Shown: piece after piece, positions 39,226-53,600 of the stretch
How positions within the stretch are numbered: position 1 is the stretch's first letter
Layout of the letters: every line of letters starts with the position of its first letter
Source: Rhynochetos jubatus
Lineage: Eukaryota > Chordata > Aves > Eurypygiformes > Rhynochetidae
Assembly (NCBI GenBank): GCA_027574665.1
Contig: CM050650.1
Span: forward strand, 102,397,086-102,461,085
DNA: 64,000 nucleotides
Direction: 5' to 3'
Made by a program: the position numbers and the translations under genes
Notes under the pieces: generated by a model
Databases searched by the model: none
Told to the model about the DNA's origin: nothing
The model's input: only the letters and a program-made list of their open reading frames with translations

Positions 39226-42200
39226 TCTCCTATCCTCATACCAGTCTTCAGAATGCCTTATTACAACTTTGCTATAAATAGCTTTCAGGATCCCTCAAGT
39301 GAACAGCACAGGGAAAATACCCTATAAGCCCATTAAGTCTTCCATAACTGGAAAACTGAGAAGCAAGAATCCACTTTAATTAAATTTTTTCAGCCCAAGG
39401 AAATGTAAAACTCTTCAGACAAGTTAGATTAATTACCCAGCTACTGGTCATACTGCACTGTATCTTGTATTCACTTGCCACACAAAATTGCACAAGTTAA
39501 ACTAGCATGGTTCTGCGCTTTCGACCTACCCAGATTGTACGTAACTTGATACTGATGGACCTCTCAGAGAAGAGGGAGAACACTTGAAACTGTCCTGGAA
39601 GTCTCCATTAAGCACTAAACTACTTTAGGAGGTACAGATTTTTGTCAGGTATATATTTAACTGCCTGTTATGCTTGTGGAGCTGAATCCTGTTGGAGCTG
39701 ATTCCTGCTGAAGACACATTGGGAGAGTCTCTGGGAAGGCAGGCAGATTAAGAGCAATCTGGATATCTTCAGTGGGTGTTTGAGATAACTGCTGATGAAT
39801 ATAATGCTTTCAAGAGATGAAAACTTTGGGGCAAACAGAATTTTTCAGGCATACAGAACAATTATGCATACAACGAATGTTCCTACAAGTTTTTGACTAT
39901 TCATGGTTCTAAAAATATTTGAGTATCCAGACCTTTATTGTATGTGCCTCTGTTCCATTGTAAAGATTTAAGTCCTTTTCTGCATCTTTGGATCTTTGCA
40001 AATGCCCGATAGGCCTTGTCCATGACCTACTGCACTACAGAACAAGAGTATGAGAGGGAGAAAAGGAAGTGTTACTTCCTTGTACTTACTTACTTGTATT
40101 CACACAAGTTGATGTTTCATTTATGTAGCTACTGCATGTTTGTTTACTTTAGAAGTTATCTTAAGTGGGTCTCTGTCCTGTGTCATGTTGTGCTGGTAAA
40201 ATTCCAAGTGTAGGTTGCAGTTTTATAGCAATGCCACTGCTTTGGTACTGTAATTATTAGTTCCCCACTTGACTGGAAGGAGAGTGGAAGTCACAGTGAT
40301 CATGAATGTAGTCAAATAAGTTCCAGTTTCTTATTTTAACAAATGTAAATAGGAGATTCTATCTCCCTAGCAGAACATATGAGCTAGAGATTTTGAAGGG
40401 TATATGTATTTTACTTTTTCCTCTGGTCTTACACCTGTAATTGGAAATCCAACCCAGAAGTTTTGTCAAGAAAAATTGTGCCTCAATTAGCTTCTTCCGT
40501 GCTCCCTATATTTTTACTACACTCCAGTATTCAGTGACTGAAGAATTCACTAATTCCTATAATGTTATAGGAAACATTGCTTTAGTTAGTCAAAGGAATG
40601 AGCTGCTTTCCTTTCCTCAACTTGACCCTGTTAGAAAAAAACAAATCTGAGTAAAGTAAAGCCAACAAACAGTAAAGAGAATAAAAAATGCATTTCCCTA
40701 AGGTACTCTGAAAGGTCTGAAATCCAGCAGGAATCAAAGAAGCATTCATTATACTTCTCTGCCTTCCTTTGGGCCAGTTCTGCCCTGCCAGATTTGCAAG
40801 ACCTCTGCAGAAACTGTATGTACTTTTCATTTGTCTTCAGTGTTCCTGGCAGCAGTTTTGCAGGACTTTCACAGATTTGCATGCATTTATAATCAGAAAC
40901 TTTGTTTTCTGGCTATATAGGGAAGTCAGCCTACTGAATATTCACTTGCAGAATATGTTTTCCACTAGCACAAAATGAACATTGAGGGGGTTCTATGGTA
41001 ACATCTCTGGGTACTGTAACTGAGAGTGTTTCAACTACGCCCTTGTGAAAAGATGTACTCTATATGAAAAGGACAGTTTTAAACATTCAAATATCCTAAA
41101 ATTCTCTCTCTATTTCAGAAAAAGTGTAGACACAAAGCAAAAATTGAAATGTCTGTTATATGCTTATGTGAGAAAAAAATCATACTCTCAAAGAACTATT
41201 TAAATAGATTTGTTGATATAGCTGGATTTTAAAATGAAGAAAATTTTCTTTGGTGGGTTTATTCCAGAATTTTATCAGAGGAATGATTTCTAGTTGTTAC
41301 CAGTTTTCCAACTCCTTAACTAGAATCTATTAATCCTTTTGAAGGAGACAAATGTTTTTTGTAGGTTTTCAAAGAAATAATTAAGTTAAAATCCTGTGTG
41401 AAAAAGCCAACAGTTAATAATTTTTATATCCATTTCAAAACCAAAGTAACTTAGTATGACATGGTATAAATACAGTAATCATCATGCTTTTCAACGACAA
41501 TGGGATGTTCATAAACTTTAATAAAGTTAAAGCAGAATAAAAATTAGTTCATATGTACTTGAAACAAAAATTAAGATTAATAGGAAATGAAACAATCTGA
41601 TTTTCCTATACTGATTTTTAACAATGCTTTTCTGTTTTCCTTTTAGAAGCTTATATTTCAGGTCTGTAGGTCTGAGTGGTAATATGTATTAAAATAATCA
41701 GTGAATTCCAACACCAGGTGTTCAGAGACCTATACAATGATTCGTCCACTCTGTTTACATTTCTTTGAAACCTTCAGACTTTTTAGATGAGGTAGAAAAG
41801 CAATGCTCAGAATCAAAAACTAACTGGGACAAAGTGCAATACATTCTCTTCAAGTTGTGTATGTTTTGAAGTAAACTCAAGAATAATTTTAACAAAAACT
41901 TACCTAACTTCTTTTGTTTTCTTGTATTTGTTTATAGAACAGTAGTTGGTGATAACAAATATTTTTAACAATGGCAATAAAACCCCAAGAAATAACAATT
42001 TATGAAAATTGCCTTTTGAAGCAATTTGCAAGTTCAGTTGAGTTTCTGTACTATCTATGTTTTAACTTCCTGAAAGTTTTTTCATGTCTTTTCTCAAAAA
42101 AACAATGGAAGATTCAAATGTTCTGTCTCCATCTCCTGGCAGATAAGAAAGAAGCAAAAAAATGGGGACTGGAATGCATGAACCTGAAGGAGCTAAGAGG

Positions 42201-45200
42201 AATTAAATTTCTGTTTCTTGGTTTATTTTCCCCTTTTCTAAAATCATTCCAAGCTATTATAACGTACCAAAGAAGAAAATGATAATTTTATGCAGATAGA
42301 GTCAAAAGATCGTATCACTTTGTCAGTAACCCATAGGAGATCTTAAAGCTCAATTTTCCATTAGAAGAAAATGGGACCACACCATGTAAAGTACTAGAGA
42401 AATTCCACTTTACAGTAAATAAGTATTTGAGGATTTGTAAAATACCTAGATTGATAATTTAAAGCAAACATGATTTAATTTTCTTTTGTGAATATGCCAA
42501 CAACCAGAGTCATGTCTTTGCTTTAACTAGTTTACCTGGAAATAATGTATGTTTTCATGATGTTTACTGTACGTTAAGGTATTACATTTACCTTACATGA
42601 TTTCCATGTAGTTTAGAGGTTTGTTTACCCTTAATCTCCCCTGGTGTTATAGGTATTATGACAGAACATATTCCCAAATGCTGTTTAAAAATTATTGGGA
42701 TAAACAGTAAAATAAAGTTCCATTTCTTGTAATGTGACTGACTTTACACTGCTGTTATTAGCATTCCTTAAGTAAAGATATAGGAAAACATAAAGTGACT
42801 TTTGCTAGTAAATGTGTCAACAGAGAATGCTCTTCTTAATACTTAATCACAAGATACAGAAACATGTTTATCATACAATTTCTCACTGCATATATAGACA
42901 AATTAGAGCATATCTGCTTTATGAAGTGCATCATATTTTGGGATTTTTTTGTTTTCTTTTCTTTTCTTTTGTAACAGCCAGTACAAGGCTATTCGTTATG
43001 CTAGGTAGAGAAAAGAAAGAGATCTAATGTTCTGGCAAGGAGAAAACGTCAGCATTTCTGTAGCAGTATACTATAGAATGACATGTATGCTTTTTTTTTT
43101 TTTTGTGTGAAGAGAGTGTTTGTTTTTGAAATTTAGACAGTTACAGAAAGCAGTGATGAGCTGATGTTCTGTGTTCATAGAAGAGTTTTCCGTAATTATG
43201 TCATTAGGTCTTACATTAAGTTAATCTTAAAAGGAATGTCCTCAGTGGTTTAATGTGTTGCCAATAGGTGAATTATGAATTAAAAAAAATTACATGTCCT
43301 TGTAGGTCTTCAATCTTTCCCTGAGTATTATCTACTAATTTTCATTAATTGTTTGGGTTTAGAATATAGTATAAAGAAGGTATAAGGAATAATGAATGTA
43401 TGCAAATTATTTATATTTTTCTACATTAAAAACCAAAACATGTTTGCCATTACTAATATGCAGATTTACATTGATATTTGTAACTATGTTTAATAATACT
43501 AGGGAATGGAAAAAAATATTTTACTGTAGGATTTTTTCACTAATAAAATAATTTCTTTGAAGAACAAAGAAGATAGATAGAAACAAATTCTGGAACCGAT
43601 CTTTGCCAATAAAACTGAGTTTGTTGTCTTTGGAGAACATTTACTAAAGAAAACATGAAAACGCCACATTTTAAATTATTTCTCTAATATATGTTTATTT
43701 CATTTTATTTAATATTCCTCCAGAGGAAAAAAAAAATCTATCAGCATGGTAATAACTTGTATTTTACTCATATGAAAAGTAAGAATTATGCTAGTATAGG
43801 TTTTTCTACTGCCTATCTCAGTTCTAGCATACAAGAAGAATGATAAATAAGATTTATGGAGTCAGACTAAGACTACCCAGTTTAAAGAGTGCTTTGAAAT
43901 ACATGGTGGTAGAGGAAAGGTTACCATTACAGACCTGTACTACAGATACTGATTTAAAAAATAGAGACATAATTTAAAATAAATAAAAAAAAAGAAACAA
44001 AATATTGATGTTTTCCAGAGAGCAAAGTTGTGACTCCATGTTTTCTTTAATATTCGTTCAGTATTGCAGAACTGAAGTTCAAGGCTTACAATATCATCAC
44101 ACAGAAAATAAGTTTCCGAAGTCACACTTATATTTGTCATGTATAAACACATTCACAGAAGCATATTACACAAGACTGTCACTGTCATACCACTAATTAC
44201 AAAATATTAGGGGTCAATTTTCTACATTAACATTAATGAAAGATCTATACAGTCATTAAACAAAGTGTTATTGTGTGATAATAACATGCCCAGTAAGACT
44301 GTAAATCATAGAGATGAAAACCTATTCACGCCTACAGTAGGTGCATTATTATTCTGTAACACCTGAACACCTTTTGTGTGATTCTAAACCACATTTCCAC
44401 AATAAGAAACACAAGAAATATATTAACTCATTGACAATATTAGGATGATTACTTAAAATCCACCTTAGAAAACTATGAAAAAAATCCCTCTTGTTTTTGA
44501 TCATACTGAATTCCAAATGTTCATGAAATATAAATAAGTGTATGCTTCCATTAGCCTACAGTTTTTACAGAGTCCTGAATTTTTTTGATATTATTCAAAG
44601 TTTTTCTTGGTTTGCTTTTATCTTCCCATATGCCTCCACTAAAAAATCTGTCAGTCAACAGTGCAAACTTTGTGAACGTAATGTGAAGAAAAGTCAGAGA
44701 AGTTGGGGGTTAACTATGTTATTTCTCTTTCAAAAGATCACTGAGCCCCCATAAAGAGTGTGAAGCAGATATTGCATGTGGTCTTCCCTCTCTAGTGTCT
44801 ATTCATATATACATTTATACATAAAACTGTCTTTTGATCTGTGAAGAAGAAAATAAATACGGGTGATTATGTAAACTATAAATTGCTTTTTTAGCATGCT
44901 ATTTTAAAAATTTTCATCTTGCAATTTGAAATTTGTTGGTTACCAACTCTTGTGTCTCAGTGAGGAACATACTTTGCTTTCAGAGTTGGAATGTGAAATG
45001 GAAAAACTTTTCTTCTGTTTTCATCCCTGACTTCAGGGAACCTAAGGCAAAAGAAGGATCATAAAGATCATCTTACTTCATACAATTTTGCTATAAGTAA
45101 TTAATATAGGTACTTAATATATCCAATATGTTTAATACGTTTATATTTTGTTGCTGGATCAGTCTGTATGTTCATCGGTATAATGTTATGGAAGATTTTT

Positions 45201-45231
45201 CATCTTATTTTTCACCTACCTGCAGGAATGG
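39226..45231. other. Intergenic, 6 kb, no gene seen
   Basis: Long AT-rich unique stretch. Frames of 60-103 codons (for example 41971-42282, plus; 40582-40882, minus) show no domain and I treat them as chance. A T12 run lies at 43091-43102. No RNA gene or named repeat was recognised. Confidence 0.5.
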
Positions 45232-46312
45232 GATCATAGAATCATAGAATGGTTTGGGCTGGAAGGGACCTTAAAGATCATCTAGTTCCAACCCCCCTGC
45301 CATGGGCAGGGACACCCTCCACTAGACCAGGTTGCTCAAACCTTCATCCAGCCTGGCCTTGAAGACAGCCAGGGATGGGGCATCTACAACTTCTTTAGGC
45401 AACCTGTTCCCCACCACCCTCTCAGTGAAGAATTTTTTACATATATCTAATGTAAAACTACCTGCTTTCAATTTAAACCCATTACCCCTTGTCCTGTCAC
45501 TACAGCCCCTTGCAAAAAGCCCCCCCGCAGCTTCCTTGTAGGCCCCCTTCAGGTACAGGAAGGCTGCAATAAGGTGTCCTCACAGCCTTCTCCAGGCTGA
45601 ACAAACCCAGTTCTCTCAGCCTTTCTTCATAGGAGAGGTGCTCCAGCCCTCTGAGCATCTTTGTGGCCCTCCTCTGGACTTGCCAAACCAGTTGACATCC
45701 TTACGTTCAGGGCTCCAGAGCTGGATGCAGTACTCCAGGTGGGGTCTCATGAGAGCAGAGAAGGAGAATCACCTCCCTCGGCCTGTTGGCCACACTTCTC
45801 CTGATACAACTCAGGATATGATTGGCTTTCTGGGCTGCCAGTGCACACTCCCAGCTCATGTTCAGCTTCTCATCCATCATTACCCCCAATTCCTTCTCCT
45901 CAGGGCTGCTCTCAATCCATTCTCCACGCAGCCTGTACTTGTGTTTGGGGTTGCCCTGACCCAGGTGCAGGACCTTGTACTTTGCCTTGCTGTACTCCAT
46001 GCAGCTGGCAGTGGCTGACATCTCCAGCCTGTCCAGGTCCCTCTGAATGGCATTCCTTCCCTCCAGCGTGTCAACTGCAGCACACAGCTTGGTGTCATCT
46101 GCAAACTTGCTGAGGGTGCACTCAATCTCATTCTCCAAGTCACTGATGAAGATGTTAAACGACACTGGTCCCAACACCAAACCCTGAGGAAAACCACTTG
46201 TCACTGGTCTCCACTCAGACCTTGAGCCATTGACCACAACTCTCTGAGTGTGACCATCAATCCAGTTCTTTATCCACCGAGTGGGCCATCTGTTGAATCC
46301 ATGCCTCTCAAC
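45232..46312 (-). mobile_element. CR1 LINE, 1.1-kb decayed copy
   Basis: On the + strand this opens with ATCATAGAATCATAGAATGG (reverse-complement tail) and ends near the start of the RT thumb region. Read on the minus strand, 46237-45707 stays open and shows the PQG motif (PQGLVLGP) and KFADDTKL, then loses frame where sister copies read '[12 protein letters not shown]'. The 3' UTR and tail are well preserved. It is 5'-truncated and inactive. Confidence 0.94.
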
Positions 46313-49286
46313 ATGTATCTCCTAATAAGTAAGTTGGAAGTTACCTTTCCATCTTCATAGTTTCAATAGATTTAGGCTGGATTTCTACAATTTCTCCGAA
46401 ACACCGTGCTCAATCTTGTGTTTCACTTACACCTATATACAGTCTCAAACAAAAGCTGGCCTTATTCAGATGGTGTTAATGAATTTTAGATTTGTGTTTC
46501 AAAATATTAACTTGTACTCAATTTGTCAGTGAACTACATTATGCAAGGATGAATTTAATGTGGGTCATGGAACAATCCTATCTGGCAAGCAAGAACTTTC
46601 ACTTTGCTATTTTCTCCATACTACACCTTATACTGGTGCTGAACCTAGTCTTATTTTGTTGGTATCTGTCTCTGTACCCCAGAAAGCTACCTTTTATTTG
46701 TATTTGATGTAGACCTGGTTCCTTGATCAACTTGATGACTGGAGGATGGCATCGGTATTTATACAGTTTTGAGGGGACTCAAATTCCTACAGGACTACAG
46801 AGGAACTGAGCAATGACTTCAATAGTGTTAATGTTTCCTAAATTATGGGCATACTTCCGTAAAGAGACAAATTGGCACCTATGTGTATTTGAAGATGTGA
46901 ACCTTAGTTATAGCTATGAAAGGCAGACACCATTATTTTGTCCATGATTGCTTTAAGTAGTACCTGGCTAAAAGTAACAGATTATTACCCAAGACTGAAC
47001 ATAACATGCCATTATTTTCCTTGAATATACATAATTATCTGTTCTGTAAATCCAAAGGTAATCCATTTTAAAAATGGTTTCTACATTAAAAAGAAAAAAA
47101 ATATGGTTTGGTTATTATAGTAGTGAATAAAATAAACACTTATGGTGTCATTATATATTAATTATATTTTTGTCCGAATTCCTTGTCAAGACATTGACTT
47201 TACAAGGATTCTTGCCATTATTGTTTGAAAGGCAGATCTGTAATTCTTCTGTTTTCATGATAGGTTGTGATACCACTGCTTATGACGTGTCAGCTTCAAA
47301 GGACATGTAAAAGACTTTCTTGCCAAAGTTTATATCCTGGATCTGCAAAACTGTCAGAATGGCACAAAACATACAGTACCAAGGGCACTTATCTCAATAG
47401 CAGAAAACAAGACAAAATGTTGGTCACATGACTGTATGATAAATGACTGAGATAGCTTTTCCTTAATTTTCTTCTGATGGTGTTAGGGATATGAAGGTTG
47501 TACAGCCAGGTGACTTCTTCCTCATTGTATAATACGGTTAATGAGCTCTATTTGTGACATTAATATAATCTGTCTGGTTCATAATGTACTATAGCACAGG
47601 CATTATTTTCCTGAATGATTTATGGGATCTCTATTATGTTGCAATGCATTTCCTAGGGTAATAGACGAGATAGATTATCTTGTGTTTCCTAGTATAATGC
47701 AGTTTTGCACATCACAAATATAATTGGCTCATAAGGCAATCATATTTCATTAACCAATGAGAGCTATTTTGATGACAGATGTCCTTTCATTAATTAAATA
47801 TTTCCTTTTACTTGCCATGCATTTCTAAGTATCTCCTAAATTTTTCTACTATTTACAATATTTCTTGCTATTTTATATGTATGCACTATTCTATTGTGAG
47901 ATACTAAAATATTAGCTCATAGGAATCAAAAATATCAAATCTTTCAAAAGCAAAATAATATTTTAATTATTTGTTTGGGTTTTTACATTAATTCATTCAT
48001 TCATTAACAGTTCCTAGTCTAGATCAATTTCCTAAGAAAATTGGTCTTGTCCTAAAATTTTAGGGCAATGATGTGTCAGTGTCTATCGGTTCTATTTTCC
48101 ACCATTCTCAATATGGTCTGGCAAAGGGGTAGATCTCAAAATTGTTAAATACCTTCAAGTTTTGTGAATATTAGTAGCTGGTGCTCACTGAAGAGAAAGA
48201 CGCTGTAAGTAATGTTATTATGATAACTAAGTCCCTCTTTTTCTCTCTTGAAAATATATAGCTTATTAATTAGCAATATTCCAAATAGCCAAATTTCATA
48301 ATCTCCTTGCTAAGGGATTGCAGTGGACCAGAGGAAGAAAGAGTTGGGGAATGTGAAGGGAGAAGAAGCCAAAGCAAGGTGAGGACAAGACAGGCTAATG
48401 CTAGCCAAAGAAAGGCAAGGGAAATAAAGTATTTTAGTGTTAGAGGCTATTAGGAACATGCTACAGAGTTATCACAATATGAGGATGTTATAGAAAGCTG
48501 GGTCAGACAGACCCTTGAAATACAGCGATTTACTTGCATCGTAAATATTTGTAACGTGTTCCTATCACTAATGCTGTGGGTTTGGGATCTTTTCATAACA
48601 AAATTACAAAGTGGATGGAATACAGTAGCTATAAGTAGAGATCTGAGGACAAGTTTGCTGTCAGTGTCCTGCAAATTGTGATTCCCCATTTCAGTCTCAC
48701 ATGCCAGTCTGAGAATGTTCTGGGTCTGGTCATTGCTGCAAACTCTTGGAGAAGTCACGCAGTGTGCCCTCATGCTACTGACTCCTCACCTGTTTTTCTG
48801 TTTCTTCTGCCCAGCATCAGATGTTTCTCTGAATTAGACATATTCCACTGCCCTTGCGGAAGACTTAGTATTTGACTTCCTACTGACACTTCCATTTGAT
48901 TGTACCTAAATGGCATAATTGGCAGTTATCTTTCCTTTTGCAGAGCTGTATTGTTTTAATGAACCACTATACACAGTTCATGCATATAAATGATGACTTT
49001 ATTAAAATGTGGGCTTTCTTAGCTCTACTGCTTCTGGTTTTCCATTCATTTGCAATATGTATCATTGTTCACAACAAGCTGATGCGTAAGAGTTCAAATC
49101 ATCATAAGATTTCCACACTACTCCTCAGTCAATAGGAGGGTCCTTTGGGGTACATCATCAACTCAACCTTACAGAAACCAGATCTCTTGCCACTTGTTAG
49201 TATAAAGTAGATTGAATGATGTATATAACAAATTTTGGTAAATTTAAATTATGTATGAAAACTGAGCTGATTATTTTTATATTCAG
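46313..49286. other. Intergenic; possible conserved block at 47690-47830
   Basis: AT-rich unique sequence. 47690-47830 has clustered motifs (ATTAACCAATGAGAGC, GATGACAG, CATTAATTAAAT) and no repeat, and could be a conserved non-coding element; no alignment was possible. Frames at 46492-46707 and 48450-48875 are unsupported. Confidence 0.35.
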
Positions 49287-49401
49287 CACTAGATCAGCAA
49301 CATGATCTAGTGAAAGATGTCCTTGAGCACAACAGAGGAGGTGGAACTGTATGGTCTTTAAAGGTCCCTTCCAACCCAAAACATTTGATGGTTTTATGAT
49401 A
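49287..49401 (+). mobile_element. CR1 LINE tail fragment
   Basis: CAACATGATCTAGTG, GATGTCCTTGAG, then GGTCTTTAAAGGTCCCTTCC and CAACCCAAAACATTTGATGG follow the CR1 3' UTR, ending in a degraded tail (TTTTATGATA). About 115 bp. Confidence 0.82.
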
Positions 49402-49990
49402 CTGTATATCCTAATTCAATCTCTAAGTCATCATTTCACATATAAATCGATTGGTGGGTAAACAAACAAAACCAACATTCAGCATTACTTTTTATTTTTT
49501 TTATTTTGATCACACAAAAAATACAGCTAGGTAAGGAAGGTATACTGTGTGGATGAAAATTAGGTAGCTGATCATTAAGTTCTGACATGATTTTTGTCAT
49601 GATTTAACAGACAAAAAAAAGTATCACATCTAGAAATTCCTACTGAGAGACTTTGGAGACTGCCAAATCTCTGGGTATATGTTTTAAATCTTGTTCTGTC
49701 ACTTAGCTCACTTTAAATTAGGAATTTTCAGAACAGTTACCCTATAATGAAAATGCACAGTATACTCAAATACCATATCTTGACATATAGGGAATGTACA
49801 AGTGAAAACCAGTTAAAAATAAATATTTTACCACTCATTTGCAGTGATAAGCACTTCTAAAAGAATTGTAGTGTAATTTTATACAATAATATAAATAGCT
49901 TAAGTATCAATTTTTCAAATTATAACTATAACGTCTCTCTAAATACATTTTCAATAATAGTTTTGTTTTGACAATAGACACAATTTCTTA
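49402..49990. other. Intergenic, no gene seen
   Basis: AT-rich sequence between two CR1 copies; nothing recognised. Confidence 0.5.
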
Positions 49991-50680
49991 TATCATAGAA
50001 TCATAGAATGGTTTGGGCTGGAAGGGGCCTTAAAGATCATCCAGTTCCAATCCCCCTGCTGTGGGCAGGGGCACCCTCCACTAGACCAGGTTGCTCAAAG
50101 CCTCATCCAGCCTGGCCCTGAAGACAGCCAGGGATGGGGCATCTACAACTTCTTCGGGAAACCTGTTCCCCACCACCCTCTCCGTGAAGAATTTCTTCCT
50201 GATATCTAACCTAAATCTCCCTGCTTTCAATTTAAACCCGTCACCCCTTGTCCTGTCACTACAGGCCCTTGCAAAAAGTCTCCCCGCCAGCTTCCTTGTA
50301 GGCCCCCTTCAGGTACTGGAAGGCTGCAAGAAGGTCTCCCAGAGCCTTCTCTTCTCCAGGCTGAAAAAACCCAATTCTCTCAGCCTTACTTCACAGGAGG
50401 GGTGCTCCAGCCCTCTGAGCATCTTCATGGCCTCCTCTGGACTCGCTCCAACTGGTTGATATCCTTCTGATGCTGAGGGATCCACAGCTGGACACAGTAC
50501 TCCAGGTGGGGTCTCACAAGGGCAGAGTAGAGGGGGAGAATCACCTCCCTCAACCTCCTGGCCACACTTCTCCTGATACAGCCCAGGATATGGTTGACTT
50601 TCTGGGCTGCCAATGCATACTGCTGGCTCATGTTCAGCTTCTCATCCACCATTACCCTCAGGTCCTTCTCCTCATGGCTT
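49991..50680 (-). mobile_element. CR1 LINE, 0.7-kb 3' copy
   Basis: Starts on the + strand with ATCATAGAATCATAGAATGG and covers the 3' UTR and the C-terminal ORF2 region. On the minus strand a frame at 50425-50733 reads [18 protein letters not shown] and continues to VQRRP, where a 1-bp change breaks it. The 5' truncation point is near 50680. Confidence 0.93.
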
Positions 50681-53600
50681 ATCTTATGCACTTTGTGTAA
50701 AAGAAGAAAAAAGACAGTAAACTTGTCATACATGTGTGCATACTAAATATTCATTGTTACAAAAAAAGCTCAAACAACTACAATTTTAACACATTTTTCT
50801 CCCTTGCAAGTTTTAAATGGTGATAATGACTACAGAATATCCAAAATACCAATAATGTCAAGAAATGTAATTCCACTTAAAGATTGCACATTGTAATGCA
50901 TATTTACAGACTATGTATTTTTTTGAACCCTAGTTCCAAAAACACCATGCACAAACATATACATTACCAGTATATTTAGACAGTCAGCAAATCCAACCTT
51001 TGCCTTAGTTTCCTTACTGGAAAAGACAGAAAATAAGTTTAATAGCATTTCCAGAGGTTAACATATCCACCCTTTGGTGAACCAAGTTATAAAGTGAATG
51101 GGTTCCAGAATAAAGAACACTCACAGAGAATTGCTCTTTCATTTTACTTCTCTTAGGAAACTTTTCATTTGGGGGGAAGCAAGTGAGGACTTGATTTTTC
51201 TGCAAAGAAGAGGAGTCCAAGTTAGACTGCAGAAGAAACTTGTTATCTGATTTGGCCTACGGAATTTTAATTTTAGATCTTAAGCTTCTGGGAGCAGGGA
51301 CTAACTTCTGTTTCACATTTTCAAAAAAACCCAAAAAAGGTCTTATTCTTTAATGGATACAACTGTGGGCTCAAACTCCCAGGTGAATTAAAGTCTTCCA
51401 TTCTCCCACAAAAAGCTACCCCTCTCCTCAGTAGTTTCTATTCATTTTCTATTGGTGTATATATGTGTTTCTTCTCCTCTTGTAATGGCTTTTTGTATCT
51501 AACTCTCATACACCAATGTTTTCTTTTATTTAGGTATGTGATTTGTTCAGAGAGGCTCGATAGCCACAAGTGAGAATTTGTTTTAAGTAAATCTTATCTT
51601 TTTTATTTCTTTTCCTTGCCACATCTTTTTAGATTTAAAAAAAGTCATAAATTTTTTGAAATGGTTGTATTTTTTTATCTACTCCCTGTCCTTGGAATGT
51701 TTTTTTTCAGGTGAAACAGGCTTCCTGAAATTATCTATTTAATAATTTCAGTTTGAACTATATTTTTTTAAAGGAAGGTTCCTTTAAAATATAACTTTAG
51801 TTGGCATGCTGAAATGTGAACATTTGCTTTTACAGAAAAAAAATATTGCAATCATTTTTATCTATTCAATAAGAAATTTGAGAACTTATTTAACTCAATA
51901 TCTGATTAATTTTTTTAATCAAAATTTTATTCATCTTTCAATTGGTAAGAATTTCTCCATATAATCATGACTAGTATATTGTCATTGATAAATGGGTTTA
52001 TCTTACGGTACAATTAAGGACAAAACTCCCCATTGTATTAATTGATCAAATGAAAAGCAGAATTACTGGATTTTCAGGCATCAATTGACAAAAATCAAGT
52101 TAGTGGTAAATGGTAAACATTAGGCTGATACCACATTTTAAAAATGTTATCAAAGAAAACAATATTTTCATCATTAAAAGGGAGAAATAGGCATTAACTG
52201 AGTGTCCTTATATGCCATCCACTTCTAGCAAAGCCACAGCTAAGTAACAGGCTGTTATTTTCTGGTAGCACATACTTTTTGACAGATTTGTGGACAAAGT
52301 CCTAGGGAGAAGTTCTTTACCTATAAAAATGTGATATACATGAGTAATTTTAAAAAATGCTTTTGGCTTTCTAACAGCACTGCATTTCTAGGCCATGCTC
52401 TATTCAGTAGAAATATTATTAAAGAAAGGATCAGTAGTAAGTATCTTCTGAAGAAAATTACATGTGCAGTGTCTTCCATGGTCTCAACCAGAGGAAAGCT
52501 ACAAGTGCTGCAACTAAGACTGGATTGTTCCTGAATGTGCATAGATGGAGAGCTTTAGATAGCCAGAGAAACTCAAAAACTGAATTGCTTAAAGACCTGA
52601 AGATTAGGTAAAAGCTGAGGGTCATCTTTCAGTGTCTAAGTTTTTGCTTTGCATTCGTAATCTAAATCATATATCTAGACATTCACTTCATGCCTGGATT
52701 TTTCCCAGTGTCGTTATTCTGTATTCTGTCCTCACTTGTGTTCTGCTGTAATAATCTTTACAATTCTTTAAGCCAATAGAACAGTTACATGAGCCAGATC
52801 AATAACATCACCAAATAAATTGAACTTTAAACACACACTGACAATACTGTCTCTGGAAGTTACTGATATATAAATAATCTAGTCTTCTAGGTCTTTAAGT
52901 TTCAGGTTCTGTTTCTTAAACACTTTAACAGTCATTTTAAGATTAGTGAAAAAATGTGTATCATGAACAGTCTATGGAGTACTAAGGTTTAGAGATGCAC
53001 TTGGAGGGATCAGTTTTTCAGAATCTGCAACTTTTTGTTTGTTTGTTTTTATATCCATTACTTAGCCAGTGATACTGAGAATGAGATTTCTTAGTTTGTA
53101 AATGACATAGAAGTAAGTCACCAGTAAACATGGGGAAGGTACATCTTTAAAAAAGGAGCTGGAGAAAATTACGAATGTTCTTTTAATACATAACACTGAG
53201 AAAAAAGAGTCAGAAGACTGCAAAACAAATCGAAGGGTGAGCGACTGCTAAATCAAAAGATACTACAGTATTTGACCTTGAGAAAATTTATGTGCAGTGG
53301 TGAAGAAATCCTTAAAGTCTTCATCTCAACTTCCCACTGCACCAAGTAAAATGTAAAAGAGACACTAAGTTGTATTGTTCAAGAAGCACAAAATAAACCA
53401 AAAAGAGTAGAAGTATTGATGCATGAAGCTGTGACTACATCCCAGGAAGCATTTTCTGTCCTGGTCATCAGTACTCTTTTTCATACTAATCAGTGTTTCA
53501 TCTCTCTTTAAATTTAGAAGACTTATGAAAAGCAGATATATCTGATACAAATATAAGTAAGCGTTGGTTGTGAACATAAACTGAAAACACAGCATGCTAA

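Noticed and set aside
53090..53350. Weak resemblance to an old CR1 RT segment (TTTGTAAATGACAT)
   Set aside because: The match is confined to one short block and not followed by other CR1 segments in order.
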